From assembly GCF_001659605.2 (NCBI RefSeq), contig NC_035167.2:3348001-3412000 (forward strand): DNA of 64,000 nucleotides, given 5' to 3'. The notes below the pieces were generated by a model. The model had not been told where the DNA came from, did no database searches, and saw only the letters and a list, made by a program, of their open reading frames with translations. The translations under genes and the position numbers were made by a program. Of the stretch, positions 24,201-35,969 are shown one piece after another. Origin of the DNA: Manihot esculenta (Eukaryota > Streptophyta > Magnoliopsida > Malpighiales > Euphorbiaceae). Within the stretch, counting starts at the first letter, position 1, and every line of letters begins with the position of its first letter.

Positions 24201-27200
24201 ATAATACCATGGACAAGAAACTAACACAATGTCAGTTTGAAGCAAATTTACTCACATTTAATGCCTTTTCAATTCCTGGAATGAGTGATCCAATATGTTC
24301 AGCCAGACAGTCTGGCAAGACAACCACAAGTTCTTTCAAAACAGAAAATGCACCAACCTGTAGGCAGATGAGATGTTAATCATAGTACTCAACATAATGG
24401 GCTTGACCATAAATACACAATGGATATCATCATTCCTACCTTTGTCTTGATAGATTTCTCTCGAAGCTGCCTATTTATAGATTTAACAATCTTTGGCACT
24501 TCCTGCTTCAGTAGCCATCTTGGGCTATGTGCAGAGAAAAAAACTCCATTTCAGTACTTAAATACAAGTACAGAACATTGTGTGAACCCCAAATCCACTT
24601 ATAATATTTTTCCAACCCATTGCAAAACAGCTCACAACTTCCTAAGACCTATTGACTTCTGAATGATGAAGGTAAAACTATTAATTTAGAGAAGAAAAGA
24701 GACCATTTAAACTAATAACCCTCATAAAGAAGACCTACTGCAAAGCAGCAGTTCCCCTCTAAGAGGTTGCTCTATAAGTCCTCAAGTTTGTTTGAAAATG
24801 AGCTTTATGTTTTCAGAAGTTCAAAACGGTATTGAAATCAGAGAAATAATATGATGGATAAATGCAACAAGTAAACGAAATAGAACAGCAACAAGAAACA
24901 CTTGGAAGGTCACCACCAGACATTCAAATTGCAAAGACCAAACACTAATTTAAGGCCAAAAAGGAGATATATACACAAAACTTGAAAGATGTCTAAAACT
25001 TGCCTTGATTCATTTGTGTCAATCTGCCCTTTTGTAACATTTCCAGTTTGGCGAAGTAGCTCAATGAATGTATTGAATACATCCATCTGTATCACAACAT
25101 AATTAAATTGCCAACATGTTAAAAGTTAGCAAACACCAATAATTAACTGTTACAAACTCACCTTCACATTTTCTTCCCTTTCTTTGAATCTGTCAATCAG
25201 TTTAGGACAGGCCTGCAGGAAGAGAGAATAATGAATGTTCAGAAAACATTATTAAGGGTTTTATAATCACAAAAGAAACATGTACCAGACCAATCACAAC
25301 AGAATTGCAGGAAGATATCATGCTGTCAAAAGCAGTAAAAATATGAAGTCACCAACTTACAAACTTAAATTTAGTTTCAAACACAATGAAACAAAGACAA
25401 GTCCAGCTAGCCCACCATACAGTATGACGTAAAAATTATAGTCAATTTATTAATTGCAAGAAAATAAGCTCATCAGTTTTATATAACAAAAAATAATCAC
25501 AAGGTAACATGTTTATACCTCCTCATAGAGTTTTGAAAGCAGTTCAGGACGAGATACAATTAAGGCTGCCAAGCATTTAGCTGCTGCCCTTCGAACTTTC
25601 CAGCTAACATCCTCATCATCAGTATATTCATTTGCACTCTCACTGAAAAACAAGAAAGGCCAGGAAATAAGTAATAGGTTCACCAAGCACATGAATTGTG
25701 CATCAGCTCCCAATGTATTATCAAAAACATACTCATCTTCCTCCTCTTCGTGATTCTCATCATCTGTATCCTCTTCCATGTTATCAGTGAAGTTTGGATC
25801 ATAACTTAGGTATTCTAGAGTAAGATGAAGAATTTGATCACAATATGAAGAAATGTCCCTGGGGCATCTGAGCAGAAAACTTTCTAGTGCCTAGAGCAAA
25901 ACTTCAAGATATGAGACTATAGTCATAACACTAAGCAAACAAAGGCACATTATCCATATAAAATAAGGAAAAAATAGAGTGGTGGTGCTGGTGCACATAC
26001 AGCACCTGTAAGCTATATTCACGGAGCTCCTCATCATTCTCTGATGCACTAGTGCAGTAATTAATCAAAACTGGCACTGTATCTCCAAGATGAGGTCCAA
26101 ATCGATATCCCACAGAACGGCTAGAATACCACAGCATTATCATTTGTAAGCACAAATAAACTTCAGTTTGAACTTTGAAGCACAAGTAAATCACGCTTCT
26201 GCTTCTTGAAATCCAAAAAAAAATAAAGCTCTATATTTCACTTTTGTCATATAAAAATTCCTGCAGATATGGCCCCACAAACATGCATACACAATACATT
26301 TAATGACAGATTGCATATCCAACACCCTTACATATTCTGCCATATCCACACATTGGTTATACACTCTCCTGCAGTCCCAACCACAAAAGACAATGTGGGC
26401 TAACCATTTTAAACAAAATGGTTTAAACCTGAGAGTTATTTAGGCCAGTTGGGCTTGGAGGTTATATATTCTTACTCCAGTTACTACACTAAGTAATTCA
26501 AAATTTAACTTTTCAATTTGTGTTTCGGCATTTTCTTCATGACACAATAACAGGAAAAAAGAAAACAGAACAAGTGATAGACAAACACATGCTTACCTTA
26601 AAGCACCAATCATCTGAATGTTTGTGCGGGTCATTTCAGGCTTCACACCCTTAGTTCTCAAGTTCCGAACAACTTCAACTGTTGCCTTCGCCAACAAATC
26701 ATCCGACAAGCTCGAAGCAAGAGATGCTGAAAACAAGAGAATTATGTCATGCCATATGGCCCATATCCCTAATCTTGTCAATAGCTAATTTCATCTCTGA
26801 TTAGTTTGCAGCCTACACTGCCATCCCAAAACAAGGTTCATAGTAATTGCAGATTTCCTTTAATCAAGGGCACAATTCACTTCTTAAAACCAACTGGTAG
26901 GAATCTGGTTTCCTTGTTCAAGTATAGAGAATAGTATCACACGGGAGGATCAAACATGCAAAAACTATCATTAATTTATCAATGATATGTCTAGCCTTTG
27001 AAATGGCACTCTATTCTAAGGCCTAAACAACAGCTAATGCCAACTCTTTTATTTAAAGAAAAAAAAAAGGCGAGAATGAGAGAGAGAGAGAGAGAGAGAG
27101 AGAAGCAACTAGTCAAACTTCCAAGTTCCAACTCCCAACCAGATGGAAAATAGTGGGTTACAAATTCCACGCCTTATTGTTTAACAAAAAGGAAACAAGC

Positions 27201-28904
27201 ATAGCAAATGTGAATTCTCAGCATTGACTAAAATGCCAGAGAGAAAAAGGAATTAAAAAAAAAAAAAAGCAGAGTCCCAAGCATAATGAATAAAAATTTT
27301 ACTTGCTCTTACCAATACAAGAAACAGTCTTCTTTCTTACACTGGCTTGATTGGAATTCAGTTGGGATAGAAGTGCATTCAAAAGCAGCTCATGGTCAGT
27401 TGCCATCAAATTTCCAAATTTATGGAGGACATCACATAAAATATCAAGACATTCACATTTTATCTCTGTGCTCATCCCCTGATGAAGAAAAGAATAAGCA
27501 AAATTAAGCAGGAAATTTTAAAAGGATTGAGTGTTGATCACTGAAACATCTTTTTAACTTACTGGACTAGTTATTCCTTTTATCAACTGTGGAGGTAAAG
27601 AAACAAGAATGGATTGAGCAAGAGATTGAGTTGTCACTTCAGATACAATTGTCTTCAAAGCTATGCTTGCAATGTCACGGTGCTGATCTTTGCCATTGAG
27701 CAATTTATCACATAATTTATTAGTCATCTCCACAACTCGTGCCTCACTGACTTTCTTGACCAGCGGAGCAAGACTGAAATATCAAATTGACAAATCATAA
27801 AAGAAGCCAAGCTGTACGACCACCCTTCAGCATCTGTCCCATTTTTACTCCTTTACCATATTTACATTTGAACAATTCATAGGCAAAAGAGACAGCGGCA
27901 GTTGTCATTACTTTGGGAGAAACTGAGTGAAATTGGAAAATACAAAATCGATAGAATTCAATTAAATTCATTTCCATTTACCTGAGTTCACATGTTTGGA
28001 AACTCCTTGATCACAAAACTTCATACCACATTAAATGCAGCATAGTTTGAAAAACAAAAAATAAAAATAAAAATTATTTGATGGACCCACTAGCTACTAC
28101 TTAAAACCCAAGACGACCCTATGTAAAACAAATTTGTTAATTTATAAATGAGGGGGTAAATTAGGACTCTACATACCTCGAATTTACTTCCCATCATTCC
28201 AAACAATGGGATTCAAACACAAAGACAGTTGTACAAAGTCAAAATCATAATCACTAAATTCACAAATACAGTCCAAGCAACATCATCTTAAAATCTAATA
28301 GTCATGAAGAAAGGAATACCACTTCACAGCCAATCCAGAAACATCGCCAGCTACGTCGTCAAGTTGCTGCAGAACAATGTTTGACAACTTTATCTCCAAA
28401 TCGGCATCAGCTTTAAATGTGTCCTTATTTAACTCATTAAGCAAGTCGGATGTCGCCATATATCTGTAATCTTTATCCTTACCCGTCATCTGCAAATAAA
28501 ACCAAAAAGCAAAAATAAAATAAATAGACTACAACAGCTAGACTACCTAATATTCATATAACTATCACCCCAACATCACACATACTAAAAAGGGCATTCC
28601 AGTGCCTAAGTATCCCTGCTTTGCAAGGGGCAAGGCAGGGTTGTCTATAATACACAGAATTTCCCCTGTTTTTTTTCCTTTTTTCCTTTTTTTGGCATGG
28701 AGGCTGTTTTCATGTTCAAAACAGGGATCTTTCACTTGCAAAAAAGAGCAGCCGTAACCTTGCCCCACAGCTCACCCACCAACAAACATAAAATAAACCA
28801 TTATACAATAATCAAAGTACATAGCAACCAAATGTATACATGAATTAAACAACTCAATTAGATCATACCTTTTCCAGAATACCAGTAATTTGCAAATTTG
28901 CCAT
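18204..28904 (-). CDS. CAND1: Cullin-associated NEDD8-dissociated protein 1 (CAND1)
   Basis: HEAT-repeat exchange factor that binds un-neddylated cullin-RBX1 and swaps substrate-receptor modules of SCF/cullin-RING ubiquitin ligases; in plants it acts in auxin and other hormone responses. The 28 coding exons, in transcript order, are 28904-28869, 28489-28320, 27773-27563, 27478-27313, 26726-26597, 26120-26006, 25890-25733, 25642-25519, 25212-25162, 25086-25004, 24524-24440, 24357-24256, 24153-24055, 23074-22964, 22887-22804, 22705-22565, 22424-22332, 22230-22109, 22001-21839, 21756-21517, 21358-21110, 20639-20463, 20354-20208, 20125-20009, 19735-19567, 18924-18847, 18758-18620, 18300-18204. 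They sum to 3657 nt (1218 aa), essentially the family length. It starts MANLQITGILEKMTGKDKDY; an acidic loop (EEDTDDENHEEEEDDE, about residues 314-330) precedes SANEYTDDEDVSWKVRRAA. The TIP120 C-terminal part ends SEKYYSIRNE. All introns are GT-AG except intron 10 (GC-AG). The gene is intact. Confidence 0.97.
23575..23872. repeat. Imperfect ~148-bp tandem duplication in CAND1 intron 13
   Basis: Two adjacent segments share AACCATCAA..TTATAG, GAATACAA(A/G)GATT, GCCTAAACCAA and TTTGGATTAACAAAATAAAT in the same order at an offset of about 148 bp. Intronic and non-coding. Confidence 0.65.
24525..25003 (-). other. GC-AG intron of CAND1 (intron 10)
   Basis: The donor on the minus strand reads AAG|GCAAGT and the acceptor CATAG|CCCA. 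Joining here gives ...TNESSPRWLLKQEVPK, which continues the CAND1 family sequence and keeps phase. GC donors are a rare but functional class that usually need an otherwise strong consensus, as here. Confidence 0.85.
27078..27103. repeat. (GA)n microsatellite in CAND1 intron 4
   Basis: About 12 GA units in non-coding intron sequence. Confidence 0.8.
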
Positions 28905-29830
28905 CTTGGTCAACTATGTGGACAGCAGCAATGCTCTGTTATATGACACCTAGGAGAGAAGAAATAAGTAAAAAAAAAATATAAAATAAAAGACTCAAAT
29001 CAACAGCTCTTGAGGCTGGGAAACCCAATGAATCCAACATGCAAGCGCATGGGCATGCAAAGGATATGGGGACAAAAGTATTATTTTCTTTTCATTGACG
29101 AATTCAGAATGCTTAATACAACTAACAATTTATAAAATACATCACAACCACATAATGGTTACATGGATATCAAAGACAAAACAGAAGAAGACCAACACAG
29201 TTCAAACAATTTTCCATCTGAATTTTCTTATAAGATTAGACCGCCAACAGATATATTTTGCATTTCTTTTCTCTTTCTCTTCCGATCAAACTATACAATC
29301 ACAAACACATTGCGCAACCGAGAGAGCTAACATCAAAACAAGCCAAGTGAAAAAAACTAAAAGTTAACACTTACCCAGGTAGACCCACGTTCTAAACCCA
29401 CAACCTTTATATAAGAATGATTAACTAAGCTAAACCCTAAATAGTCACACCAAATGAAAGAAAGGGGAAAAAACTATCAAATGAATGACAGAACAGAAAA
29501 CCCTAGAATCGGAGAGTAGATTGCCCACATAGTGGAATATAAATCAAAAAATTAACACTACAGCATATACAACAATGAAAAAATAGCAGAAACCGAAATA
29601 ACATTGTTTTTCTCATTGCACATTGATATATGGAGTAGCAGCAGCAGCAGCACTGAGCGAGAGAGATAGAGAGATCAGGAAGAGAACATACCGAGATTGA
29701 AACAATTGGATTGGGTTAGATTGGATTAGATTGGTAGAAATTGTGAAAGAAAAAGAGAAAATGATCTGAGCTTTCTAGTGTATTTTCTGCTTTGTTGCTT
29801 TTGGTATTTGTTTCACGTCTTCCTCTTTCA
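28905..29830 (-). promoter_or_regulatory. CAND1 5' UTR with a probable leader intron
   Basis: Upstream of the ATG, a good acceptor (CTCCTAG|GTGTCA, boundary 28949/28950) pairs with a donor CTCG|GTATGTTC at 29692/29691. The distal part (about 29692-29830) is GA/CT-rich with a GCA run, as in plant leaders. A 5' UTR intron is therefore likely; the transcription start is a guess. Confidence 0.55.
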
Positions 29831-31780
29831 TCAGTGAGCGAGTCGCACTAGTGAGCTGAGCTACACACACCTGGCTTATATTCAGGGACAAGGAACGTGT
29901 GCGTGCCCATTAAAGCCCACAGAAGCAGGCCCTGGTTGAGCTCTGTTCGAGCCGCAGGGTCAGGGTGGGCTCCCTGGTGTGTATAGTGGCAACCCGGTGC
30001 TATAAATTAAGGATTTTTTTTTTTTTTTAAATTGAGTTTTTAATCCCTTCATTTTAATAAAATTAGCGGTTGGGTCTTAAAATAAATTACCCTAGAGGAT
30101 AATTCAATTGATCAACCCAACAATCTAAACCAAAATAAAATCAAACCATAAAATCAATAAAACCAACCTATTCCTCCTTTGGAAAATCTATTAGGATGCA
30201 CGTTCCACCAGATTAAGTCTCGGAATGCAATTTAAAAATATTATTAAAATGCTAGAAATATTAACCGTAAAGTTTACTTACACAACCTAATTAAATTACT
30301 TGTATATATATTATTTAAAATATTTTAGTTTGATTTGTTGGATTAGTTTACTATTTTAATTTAGTTTATATATTATTAGTAAACATAATACTAAAATTTT
30401 AATAGATTGAATATTTTATTAATACTATATATATTTTTATCATTATAATAAATTATTTTATTATATTAATTTATCATATTCTTCTCACCTTAACTATAAA
30501 TATTTTTTATAATTTCTTATATATTTAATTTATTTCCTATAAATAAAGTTGATTATATTTTTAAAATCATCCTTTTTTCTTAATTAAATTAATAATATCA
30601 TTCAAAATTTCGTTAATTTTTATTTCACAATTAAAAATTAATATATTATTGTAATATATATAAAACATATATATATATGACATGAACTTATGATTTTAAT
30701 AACTGATACAACATAAGAATTAAGCCACGAGACATTATAAAATTATATAATAAAAATTTAATAAATCGATATGCGATCGAAAAAATTTTATAAAAGTCAG
30801 TATCTCCTAAACAAATCGAATGTTACTGAATATCATTATCAAATCCCTATTACACATATATTCTTTATTTTTTATTGGTAAAAGTCGAATTTTTAAGAGA
30901 TTTGATAATAAATTTTATTTTTTTATAATATAATAATAAATATGTATGAAGTTTAAAATACGTATTATTACACATTTATTTTAAAATCAAAATAATTTAT
31001 TATATTCGTCTATTCTATCGATTTATTAACTTGAATATCGGTCATTATTTCTCTTTTACAGGTTTATCGATTGCAGTTTAATTTGTTTAAATCTATAATG
31101 ATGCAAAACATATATTAAATAAAAACTAGTATATGTAAAAATGAGATTTGATGAAATAATTAGTTTGTGTTAATGATACCTTATATAAAAATGGAAAGGA
31201 AAGGAACAGCAGAATTATCAATGGCATCAATGATAGTTTACATCATTACAATAAAAAAAATGAAATTCAATTGTCTATTAATATTAATTTAAATTTTATT
31301 ATTTAAAATAGTTTTACGGTTTACTTAATTTCAAAAAATTTAGTACTATTTATAATTAAATTATATATTTATTATAATTTTAAATAAATTATATAAAAAA
31401 ATAAATTTGAAAATTATAAATTATTTCTATAATCGTTATTTACTTTTCTAAACAAAAAGCTAAGCCGATTTTTTATTAAAAAACATTGAGAAAGGAAATA
31501 AAACGTTAATATAGTTTTGACCTCTTTATGCGAAGTGTAACTAAAAAATAAAATCGTAAGATATTTTATAACTATTTTATTATAGATATTAATAAATATA
31601 ACAATATAATTCTATTTTTTATTTATAAAATTAATAAATTAACTACAAATTTTCAAATCTTATTAATCTTAGTATTTTATTAGTTAATTTGTAATATAAT
31701 ATTATAATTCACATAAGTATCCATTATTTTATAATTAATAATAATTACATAATTATATGTTATTTATCGTTTTATAAAAA
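29831..31780. other. Promoter side of CAND1 and AT-rich intergenic DNA
   Basis: The first ~150 bp is GC-richer and probably CAND1 promoter. The rest is AT-rich with no gene or bounded repeat recognised. Confidence 0.5.
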
Positions 31781-31782
31781 AT

Positions 31783-32140
31783 CATGATGACCGCTGTATT
31801 TCTAATATCCAGACTGAAATCGAACTCTCGAAAATAAAACAACCCAAAATTCAGTAGAATTCACTAAGTAGGCCGACCGATCAGCTTGCCATTTAGCCTA
31901 TGATTAAAGCAAGTTGGACTGACTAAAACTTAAATCCATTAAATAAGAGCTTAACGCCTGTAATGTGACGGGTAGGAGAGCAGATCCGGCTACACCACGG
32001 TTCTATTAGCATGCATGTTGAAAAAAAATTAAATGATTGTCTGATGAGAAAGAACAAGCAAGTATGTCCATACGTACGGATCTGTATGACAAAAACAGAT
32101 AGTACGATAGCAAAATGACAGTTATATGTCATTAGAAAAC
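31783..32140 (-). repeat. Dispersed ~360-bp repeat, copy 2 of 4
   Basis: Reverse complement begins TTCTAATGACATATAACTGTCA, continues with CAGATCCGTACGTATGGAC and TCAGACAATCATTTAATT, and ends AGCGGTCATCATG. It matches copies 3 and 4 best in its first 200 bases; the distal part is more diverged. Confidence 0.6.
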
Positions 32141-32369
32141 AAGAAAAAAAAGAATAAAAGGGAAATATGTAGTACTCCCGTGCTAAATTTACTCACACAC
32201 TTATAAACACTATTTTATCTTAATCCCATAACATCATATATTATATATAAATTTAGAATTTTATATTTAAAAAATTATGTAAATATTTATCTTTCGAGAA
32301 TTTACGTTGATCACATAAATTATTTATTATGAGAATTAACATTCCTTGTATAAATTATTTATTTTAAAA

Positions 32370-32580
32370 GGGAAAATTACTTTGTAGTCCCTCAGGTTTA
32401 ACGTAATTAACACTTCTGTCCCTCTATTTTGGCGACCCAACACTTAAGTCCCTCACTTTCTCTTCCGTCCAAATTCGCAGTCCTTCCGTTCAAAATAGCC
32501 GTTTGGGACACGTGAATTGACAAAATTAACCCTCTTCTTCTTCTTCTTCTTCTTCTTCTTCTTCTTCTTCCTACCCAGCA

Positions 32581-32611
<31 letters not shown>

Positions 32612-32772
32612 CTTCTTCTTCTTCTTCTTCCTCCTACCCAGCAACTTTTTCTTCTTCTTCTTCTTCCTCCTACCCAGCAAATCTTTCTTCTTCTTCTTCT
32701 TATTCTTCTTCTTCTTCTTCTTCTTCTTCTTCTTCCTACCCAGCAACTTTTTCTTCTTCTTCCTACCCAGCA

Positions 32773-32803
<31 letters not shown>

Positions 32804-33190
32804 CTTCTTCCTCCTACCCAGCAACTTTTTCTTCTTCTTCTTCTTCCTCCTACCCAGCAAATCTTTCTTCTTCTTCTTCTTCTTCTTCCTACCCAGCAAC
32901 TTTTTCTTCTTCTTCCTACCCAGCAACTTCTTCTTCTTCTTCTTCTTCTTCTGCAACGGGAGAAAGCATGAAAGAGAAAAAAAAAAAGGAATTTCACATT
33001 AAGAGAAGGGTATTTCTGAAAAAAATTATCACCTCACACTTTTGACTCTTTGACCAAACGGTTTAAATGAACGGAAGGACTACGAAATTGGACGGAAGAG
33101 AAAGTGAGGGACTTAAGTGTTGGGTCGCCAAAATAGAGGGACAGAAGTGTTAATTACGTTAAACCTGAGGGACTAAAAAGTAATTTTCCC
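32370..33190. mobile_element. Foldback Mutator-like element with ~120-bp inverted ends
   Basis: Terminal inverted repeats begin GGGAAAATTACTTT and run for about 120 bp with roughly four mismatches (32370-32490 against 33070-33190). The flanks are ATTTTAAAA (32361-32369) and ATTTAAAAA (33191-33199), an 8/9 match fitting the 9-bp target duplication of Mutator-like elements. The interior is a TTC array with no transposase, so it is non-autonomous. Open frames across it on both strands (poly-Phe or poly-Lys) are artefacts of the triplet repeat. Confidence 0.8.
32531..32952. repeat. (TTC)n array with nine CTACCCAGCAA boxes
   Basis: Runs of TTC are separated by nine copies of the box CCTACCCAGCAA, from about 32571 to 32930. 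Whole multi-box segments are duplicated: the stretch around 32630-32700 recurs at 32810-32880, and 32735-32780 recurs at 32886-32935. Confidence 0.9.
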
Positions 33191-33914
33191 ATTTAAAAAT
33201 AATTAACTTATAGTTTTTATAGATTATGATCTAATGAATTAATATAATTTTTTATTTTAATTTATAAAATTTAAGACATGACTTTTAGAAGTTGAAGAAT
33301 CTCAATAAAATTTGGTTTTTAAATTAATAATATTTGAATATTAAAATAATTACAATAAAATTAAATTATTAGATAATGTTATAAATTCTGTAAATATAAT
33401 TATAAAATAATTAAATAATGATATAGTGCAAGTATTTGATAATAAAGTGGATGATATCATGCTTTTGATTTGTAAATATGATTATTTAGTGGTCTTGGAG
33501 TTTAAATTATTTTATGTAATTCCCCCTAATTTTAATTTAAAATTAAGATAAAATTTTTAAAATTTATTTATTTTATAAAAATTAAAAATGAGAATGAAAT
33601 TATAAAATGATGCAGTGCTTGAATTTTTAGTGACAATAGCACTTAAATATGGATTTTAAATATTAACTCTCCGTTTAAAATTAAAATTTTATAAAAATTT
33701 AATTAATTTGATTTATTTTTAATATTTTTTATTTTAAATAAAAATATTTAATTATTTATTTTAAACAATGAAAATTTTATAAAAATTTTTTCTTATAAAA
33801 TCAATCAAATTAAATGGGTAAAAATTAAAAAAAAAACCTTAATCACTACAACATAAGATCACGAATTTAAATTTTTTTCAATTATATGTATGTATATTTT
33901 TTACTATAATAAAG

Positions 33915-33971
<57 letters not shown>

Positions 33972-34049
33972 TGATTTTGAAAAATGACTATTACATGCCA
34001 CGTCATCCACTACAAGCAAATTAAAAAAAAAAAGAAAAAGAAAAAGAAA

Positions 34050-34084
<35 letters not shown>

Positions 34085-34480
34085 GGACGGTGTGGCCCTG
34101 TGATCTCGTTAAATCTAGGGAGCACGTGCGTAAAGCAAGTGCTACAGAAGATGACATTTTTTTTTAATGAAATTAGATGTGATTCTGACACGTGGAATGA
34201 TCAGAGGGCAGAAGGATTATAGCCAGATTCAAATGGCGACTCCAAGAGATGTAAAGGCCGTATCCAACGTGTCATCAGTATCCAATCCCATGTAAGATGG
34301 AACTCCAGCCGTCACAACACCAGCAACAGCTAAATTCACTTGGCTGTCACAACTGGGCTAAATTCACTAGAACCAACAAAGCCTTGTTTGATTGCTAAAA
34401 TACTTGAGCCACACTCCCACTCACTCGCTCACTCAACCACTCGCTCGCTCGCTCACTCGCACACCCAACTCATTAAAATT
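33191..34480. other. AT-rich intergenic DNA with microsatellites
   Basis: It contains a (TA)n run at about 33919-33968, a (GAAA)n run at about 34031-34084 and a (CTCG/CTCA)n run at about 34410-34460. No gene supported. Confidence 0.6.
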
Positions 34481-35010
34481 TTTATATTAAATAAATTAAT
34501 AATACAATTCAAGTTAATTTAATTTATTCATTATTTTTATTATTTTAAACTAAACATAAATATTTATTTTTATAAATAATAATAATTTTTATCATATTTA
34601 TTGAGAAAATATTATTAATATTTTTATAACATTTAAAATCTAAATTTTACATAATTTTTTAATATTAAAAATAGAAAATTATTTTTTAAAATTAACAAGA
34701 TAATATAATAAATTTTAAATATTAATTATAATTGTATTAAATATTAATAGTCACTATTAAATTAAAATAGTTTTTATAAAGAGTAATTATTAATTAAAAA
34801 TAAGAAATAAATTTAAAATTAAAATAAACAGAAAAAATAAAAAATTTTGTTAAGGATTAATTAAATAATTTTTATGTAAATAATTTTAAGTGAAATTATT
34901 TATTATAAAATTTTAATATTTTTAATAAAATTTACTTTTAATTCAAAATCAATTCTCACAATAATTAAAAAGAATTGAATTTTTATACTATTGATTTTGT
35001 CAAACATAAA
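34480..35010. repeat. AT-rich dispersed repeat, copy B (no SINE)
   Basis: Same order of motifs as 7850-8560, without the tRNA-like insertion and its target duplication, so it is an approximate empty site for comparison. Confidence 0.6.
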
Positions 35011-35017
35011 AATTTAA

Positions 35018-35050
<33 letters not shown>

Positions 35051-35969
35051 AATTTATCATTTAAAAAATATATATATATATATTTTCAAAATCTGTGAGT
35101 GCAAAAAATAATTATACGATTATATTTAAAATTTACATTTTTATCATAATTTATTTTTAAAATTATATTCCACATTAATAAATTAAAATAAAAAAGTGAT
35201 TGAAAGAAAATTTAAGCTAAAAGGCAAAATTTATCCATCAACTACATATTAAAGTCTAAAAATAATAAACCTCACTTTTTTTTCTTAATTTATTTCATTA
35301 ACTATCATTAAAAAATTTTAAAAATAATAAAATTTCTAAAAATTAAAAAATATAAAATTATATTTTATTATATCAATTTGACATTTTAATGGCGGTTAAT
35401 AAATAAATTTTGAGTTTAAATTTGTATTTTTTTAATATAAAATAAAATTTTAATAAGATTTTATCATTTAGGTAGATTGGATATATTTACGGAAATTTGT
35501 GGATTTCAAATCCGAATCTCAAAGGGAGAAATAAAGAGAACGACATTGCGTGTACCTCGTTCTGTTGCGATTCCTATAATTTTTAAGATTTGCCTCGCTG
35601 ATTTGGGCTCACCCGAGGCATGCCCTACCACCATCTCTTGAAAGCCAAACACACCTTAGCAATTTCCAGCTATCCTAGTCTCTGTCTTTATATCCTGGAT
35701 TCCTTTCATTGATTGAACCTCTTCTCTTTCTATCTCTCCTCATTTGCTCCGTTTGCTTTTGCCTCCAAATCGGTGTTTATAGGCCACCTGCCTCTTTATT
35801 TCCTCACGGCAGCTAAAAACAATGATTCCTTCGTTAATTCCGAAGCCCCTCATTTCATCCATAAATCCATCACCGCACTCTTCTCTCTTTTCTTTTATAC
35901 AATAAATCAAACCAAACCAAACACACCACAGTCACACGCTTTCTCACTTCTCACTTTTCTCTGTTAGCC
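35011..35969. other. Promoter and leader of the RUS6-like gene
   Basis: AT-rich to about 35480, then a mixed, pyrimidine-rich leader (CTTCTCTTTC, CACTTCTCACTTTTCTC) leading to the ATG at 35970. No other gene; the open frame 35713-35967 is leader sequence. Confidence 0.5.

Noticed and set aside
32407..33002. Long open frames (161-196 codons) on both strands coding Phe/Leu or Lys/Arg-rich proteins
   Set aside because: They exist only because a TTC triplet array lacks stops in every frame; they lie inside a non-autonomous foldback transposon and have no start context or domain.
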